This document shows positions 5,085 through 5,953 of a stretch of DNA of 5,953 bases, one piece after another. Numbering within the stretch: the first letter of the stretch is position 1; each line of letters begins with the position of its first letter. Made by a program: the position numbers and the translations under genes. Origin of the DNA: Bacteroidota bacterium (GTDB lineage: Bacteria > Bacteroidota > Bacteroidia > Chitinophagales > LD1); NCBI GenBank assembly GCA_003165135.1, contig PLSN01000185.1, forward strand, positions 1-5,953, given 5' to 3'. The notes below the pieces were generated by a model. The model was given only the letters and a program-made list of their open reading frames with translations. It made no database searches and had not been told where the DNA came from.

Positions 5085-5953
5085 ATGCCATTAAACAGAG
5101 ATGCTTTCACCCGGTACAGGCTCATAGATGAGCGGCTGCGTCGCAAGCCAAATCCGACACTGGAAGAACTGATAGCCCATATCAGTGAGCACCTCGACAA
5201 GCCGGTCTCCAAACGCACCGTACAGCTCGACCTGCAGGAGATGCGCTACAGCCAGTCGCTGAAATTTGAAGCGCCGATCGTATTCAATCGTGCAGAAAAA
5301 TCATACGCATACTCTGATGCAGGCTACTCGATCAATAATCTCCCTGTCACTGCAGATGATCTGCACGGTCTGGAGTTTGCGATCAGCCTGCTCGATCAGT
5401 TTAAGGAGCTACCCGCTATCAAAGAATTCGACGAAGCCATCCGGAAGATAGCAGAGACTGTGCGGTTTAATAAGCAATCGCGCGGCGAAGGAAACATCAT
5501 ACAGTTTGATAGGCCGAATAGCTACAGGGGTATAGAATATATAGAGCCCGTGGTCAAGGCCATTCGCGAGAAGAGGCGCATCAAACTATCGTATCAGAAA
5601 TTTGACGAACAATCCGCCAAAGAGCATATAATAGAGCCATATGTGGTGCGGGAGTTCAAAAGCCGATTTTACCTGATAGGAAATGTCATCACCGGCAAAA
5701 CCCAGAAAGTGAAAACGTATGCCTTTGACAGGTTTGTGAGTATGCAGGTCACCGATGTTACTTTCTCCGGTGGGGAGTTTGACAGCGAAAAATATTTTCA
5801 AAATGTATTTGGCATCACAGAAGGAAATGGCGGTGCGGAGACTGTGCTGTTATCTTTTGCTCCGACTCAGGCCAAATATATCCAGTCACAGCCGCTGCAT
5901 CATTCCCAGCAGGTGGTCAAAGAAACTGACACCGAGTGCCGTATCAGCCTGCA
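5085..5953 (+). CDS. WYL-domain transcriptional regulator, truncated at the window end
   Basis: This is an open frame of 289 residues with no stop before the edge; the family is usually about 300-350 residues, so a short C-terminal piece is missing. The N-terminus MPLNRDAFTRYRLIDERLRR and a winged-helix part at about 24-54 (TLEELIAHI, then KPVSKRTVQLDLQEMR) are the typical DNA-binding region of Bacteroidota WYL regulators. A linker with YSINNLPVTADDL (81-93) follows. The WYL domain occupies about 150-228, with IKLSYQKF (166-173), IIEPYVVREFKSRFYLIGN (182-200, where FYL at 195-197 replaces the name-giving WYL) and TYAFDRF (211-217) with the conserved D-R-F. The C-terminal extension starts near 250. 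WYL domains sense nucleic-acid or nucleotide-type ligands in studied cases; the ligand here is unknown. The ATG at 5085 is the first after an in-frame stop at 5052-5054. There is no Shine-Dalgarno. Confidence 0.93.
   Translation, partial: MPLNRDAFTRYRLIDERLRRKPNPTLEELIAHISEHLDKPVSKRTVQLDLQEMRYSQSLKFEAPIVFNRAEKSYAYSDAGYSINNLPVTADDLHGLEFAISLLDQFKELPAIKEFDEAIRKIAETVRFNKQSRGEGNIIQFDRPNSYRGIEYIEPVVKAIREKRRIKLSYQKFDEQSAKEHIIEPYVVREFKSRFYLIGNVITGKTQKVKTYAFDRFVSMQVTDVTFSGGEFDSEKYFQNVFGITEGNGGAETVLLSFAPTQAKYIQSQPLHHSQQVVKETDTECRISL

Noticed and set aside
5012..5131. 39-residue plus-strand frame in the WYL leader overlapping its start
   Set aside because: It has no recognisable features, overlaps the WYL gene out of frame and is of a length expected by chance; kept only as a possible upstream frame.
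5266..5451. Plus-strand frame of 61 residues inside the WYL gene
   Set aside because: It is a shifted frame within the well-supported WYL coding region; the minus-strand frame at 5586-5801 is rejected for the same reason.
5085..5953. WYL regulator as marker of a defence island or new defence system
   Set aside because: WYL proteins do occur beside phage-defence genes, but none of the neighbours seen here (OsmC, serC, permease, small unknowns) has defence signatures, and WYL regulators are common elsewhere in Bacteroidota genomes. What follows beyond the edge is unknown.

Overview
The window reads as a chromosomal segment of a Bacteroidota (Bacteroidetes) bacterium, probably of the Sphingobacteriia/Chitinophagia type. 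This rests on three things: start regions that are A/T-rich and mostly lack a Shine-Dalgarno, several upstream TAnnTTTG promoter boxes (the -7 consensus of this phylum), and the style of the SerC and WYL proteins. The assignment is an inference from style; no marker gene fixes the taxon.

Layout. Plus strand, left side: the 3' part of an EamA/DMT-family transporter whose frame is already open at base 2, then serC (phosphoserine aminotransferase) with its own -7 box. serC meets, tail to tail with a 4-base overlap, a 431-residue polytopic membrane protein on the minus strand (1946-3241). A 122-base A/T-rich divergent spacer separates that gene from an OsmC-family peroxiredoxin on the plus strand (3364-3786). 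OsmC in turn converges on a small secreted protein on the minus strand (3845-4285); a G/C-rich hairpin with G-runs lies between their stops. Next comes a spacer holding a strong 14-bp hairpin, a 143-residue cytoplasmic protein of unknown function on the minus strand (4451-4882), and a ~200-base divergent promoter region. The window ends in a WYL-domain transcriptional regulator (5085 to the edge, plus strand), cut off before its stop.

The genes do not form one pathway. Known roles are amino-acid (serine) synthesis, export or permeation of small metabolites, hydroperoxide detoxification and transcriptional control. The three unknown genes (membrane protein, secreted protein, 143-residue protein) are all on the minus strand, each apparently with its own promoter. 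The only arrangement that suggests a functional link is the divergent pair of the 143-residue protein and the WYL regulator. I see no RNA genes, CRISPR, insertion sequence or clear new system. The most noteworthy items are the two structured intergenic elements, the well-formed TTTG-N18-TAGATTTG promoter with a long leader before the WYL gene, and the unknown genes.
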